Source: Deltaproteobacteria bacterium
Lineage (GTDB): Bacteria > UBA10199 > JADGCS01
Length of the DNA stretch: 64,000 nucleotides
Direction of reading: 5' to 3'
Assembly: GCA_024233595.1 (NCBI GenBank)
Contig: JACKPK010000004.1
Location: forward strand, 1 to 64,000
The position numbers were made by a program, and so were the translations under genes. The notes beneath the pieces are model-generated. The model had not been told where the DNA came from and ran no database searches. It was given only the letters and a program-made list of their open reading frames with translations. Shown here piece by piece: positions 63,201 to 64,000 of the stretch. Each line of letters opens with the position of its first letter. Positions within the stretch are counted from its first letter, which is position 1.

Positions 63201-63503
63201 TTAAACTTCGACGTGCTTATGATAAAGATAGTCCGTCACTGCTTCAATGATCTCATCGTTCTGATAGGCTGAAATCAAATTCTCTTCGACAATCTGACGG
63301 ATTTCTTTACGCGAGTAAACGGCTTCCATGTGATGAGGGGCTTCGGTGAGCTCTTCGGGACCAAGGATTTTTTGAAAGCGCTTGGGGTTGTCTTCAACAA
63401 GAGTGGCCACCAGATCACGCACAGGAAGGTCAGGTGCCTTGGCTTTAAAAGCAACGCGTGATTTTCCTGGAACCAGAGTCCGTTTGGTGACTGTTTTTTT
63501 CAT
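63201..63503 (-). CDS. Small unrecognised protein (100 residues)
   Basis: It has a basic N-terminus (MKKTVTKRTLVPGKSRVAFK) and a helical acidic C-terminus (RKEIRQIVEENLISAYQNDE). No signal peptide or known motif is visible. The stop lies one base after a module A hairpin. A GGGAGAG ribosome site precedes the start. Function unknown. Confidence 0.6.
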   Translation of the reverse strand: MKKTVTKRTLVPGKSRVAFKAKAPDLPVRDLVATLVEDNPKRFQKILGPEELTEAPHHMEAVYSRKEIRQIVEENLISAYQNDEIIEAVTDYLYHKHVEV

Positions 63504-63592
63504 AAAGCTCTCTCCCTATCCTCTCCTAGGTTTAAGGACAGGCGCCCAAAAATCACAAGTTTTTTTTGAAAACCCAAAAATCCTGCGTCAAA

Positions 63593-63621
63593 AAAAAGTA
63601 CGTACTGAGTACGTACTTTTT
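63593..63621. terminator. Perfect 29-bp palindrome with A and T flanks
   Basis: AAAAAGTACGTACT and AGTACGTACTTTTT are exact inverted arms around a single G. As RNA this would be a hairpin followed by U on either strand, a bidirectional terminator shape, but no gene ends nearby on either side within the window (the 63503 gene starts 90 bp away). It may end a transcript from beyond the window. Confidence 0.5.
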
Positions 63622-63647
63622 AAATCTCCTGGTGATTATTGAAACTC

Positions 63648-63715
63648 GTAGTGGCCGTTCGCGAACGGCCAAGAAAATTGCATTAGAATTATGGTCGCTC
63701 ACGAGCGACCACTAC
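63648..63715 (-). repeat. Module B double-hairpin element, copy 2 (68 bp)
   Basis: It is the reverse complement of 38181-38248 with one base changed in 68. GTAGTGG and CCACTAC ends, inner palindromes GGCCGTTCGCGAACGGCC and GGTCGCTCACGAGCGACC. It is preceded by CTC, as is copy 1. Confidence 0.92.
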
Positions 63716-63742
63716 ATTTTAGTTAATAGTGAATAATCCTTA

Positions 63743-63768
63743 AACCTAGGCTCCTAGGTGCCTAAGCT
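63743..63768. repeat. Module A repeat
   Basis: AAACCTAGGCTCCTAGGTGC continues as CTAAGC. It lies between module B and module D in the final repeat island. No gene is visible in 63504-64000. Confidence 0.55.
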
Positions 63769-63771
63769 CTA

Positions 63772-63819
63772 CCTGTCGCGCCGTAGTCCGCCCTTAAGCG
63801 GAGCGGACGAAGGCGGAAA
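63772..63819 (-). repeat. Module D repeat, inverted
   Basis: CCTGTCGCGCCGTAGTCCGC is followed by GGAGCGGACGAAGGCGGAAAC, the reverse complement of the 42392-42433 module with a slightly different centre. Confidence 0.75.
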
Positions 63820-63862
63820 CCCTAAGCACAATAAAACAAGCCCCTACCCAAGAACCGAGTCC

Positions 63863-63905
63863 CCAAAGACTAGATTGCGTCGTCGTTTCACTCCTCGCAA
63901 TGACA
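63863..63905 (-). repeat. Module E repeat, inverted short form
   Basis: CCAAAGACTAGATTGCGTCG is followed by TTTCACTCCTCGCAATGACA. Reverse-complemented, the ends match 42444-42518, GTCATTGCGA and GCAATCTAGTCTTTGG. Similar GTCATTGCGAGGAG elements are, to my recollection, seen in unrelated genomes. Confidence 0.6.
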
Positions 63906-63930
63906 TTCGAGCAGTAGAACTTTTTCACCT

Positions 63931-63961
63931 AGGCACCTAGGTGCCTAAGCTCTTAGGTACA
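63931..63961. repeat. Module A repeat; start of a likely module C remnant
   Basis: CACCTAGGCACCTAGGTGCC is followed by TAAGCTCTTAGGTA, including the 12-bp palindrome GCACCTAGGTGC. Bases 63978-64000, reverse-complemented, read GATCTTTTTTAGGGGGCTCG, reminiscent of the 3' end of module C, but the window ends there. Confidence 0.55.
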
Positions 63962-64000
63962 ATAATCAAATAATAACGAGCCCCCTAAAAAAGATCTTTT

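Overview
The window reads as chromosome of a Gram-negative, aerobically respiring bacterium of the broad deltaproteobacterial type (Bdellovibrionota, Myxococcota or the uncultured UBA10199-like groups). The evidence is an outer-membrane porin, lipoproteins, RseP, a Tat component, a split cytochrome b next to an aa3-type oxidase, IHF/HU, a canonical rpsB-to-rseP operon, and secreted matrixin-like proteases with C-terminal cysteine plus membrane-anchor tails. The lineage is inferred from gene order and protein style; no rRNA is present. Base composition is moderate in GC. Most genes lie on the minus strand. I found no tRNA, rRNA, CRISPR array, transposase or prophage.

Layout. 1-9.8 kb (minus) is one respiratory block: Rieske protein, cytochrome b in two halves, a 992-residue eight-haem cytochrome c with a coiled-coil stalk, a small membrane protein, a periplasmic cupredoxin-like protein, then cytochrome oxidase subunits I, III, IV, two small membrane proteins and subunit II (cut by the window edge). 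A strong terminator-like hairpin separates the cupredoxin gene from oxidase subunit I. 10-19.2 kb holds glpK, the tmk-holB-metG operon, a porin with its own promoter, 5' hairpin and terminator, asd and leuB. 19.2-22.8 kb is a decay zone: a 2.4 kb exported-protein gene broken by many stops and frameshifts, and an RluA-type pseudouridine synthase broken by a frameshift. 22.8-28.6 kb has a lipoprotein, ptsP, a zinc-ribbon protein, pgpA and a large unrecognised protein.

28.8-44.6 kb is the translation and envelope core, in two classical operons read on the minus strand: rimP-nusA-infB-DUF503-rbfA-nrnA-truB and rpsB-tsf-pyrH-frr-uppS-cdsA-dxr-rseP-tsaB. The second is split between tsf and pyrH by about 480 bp of interspersed repeats plus a terminator. 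44.9-54.7 kb contains a TPR protein, an MNT/HEPN pair, a frameshifted gene of unknown function, tatB, the rpsA-sppA-ihf-HIT operon, an EF-hand protein, two small unknown genes, higBA and a LOG-family protein. 54.8-60.2 kb has proS and an operon of one exported protein and two paralogous secreted metalloproteases. 60.4-63.2 kb encodes a long S41 C-terminal protease, followed by a small unknown gene and a repeat island that runs off the window.

The most unusual feature is the intergenic DNA. At least five short repeat modules (called A to E here) recur between genes in varying order and orientation at about 11.5, 15.2, 18.0, 38.2, 42.4-42.8, 63.2 and 63.6-64.0 kb. One (module B) is a 68-bp double-hairpin element whose copies at 38.2 and 63.7 kb differ by a single base and lie in opposite orientations.
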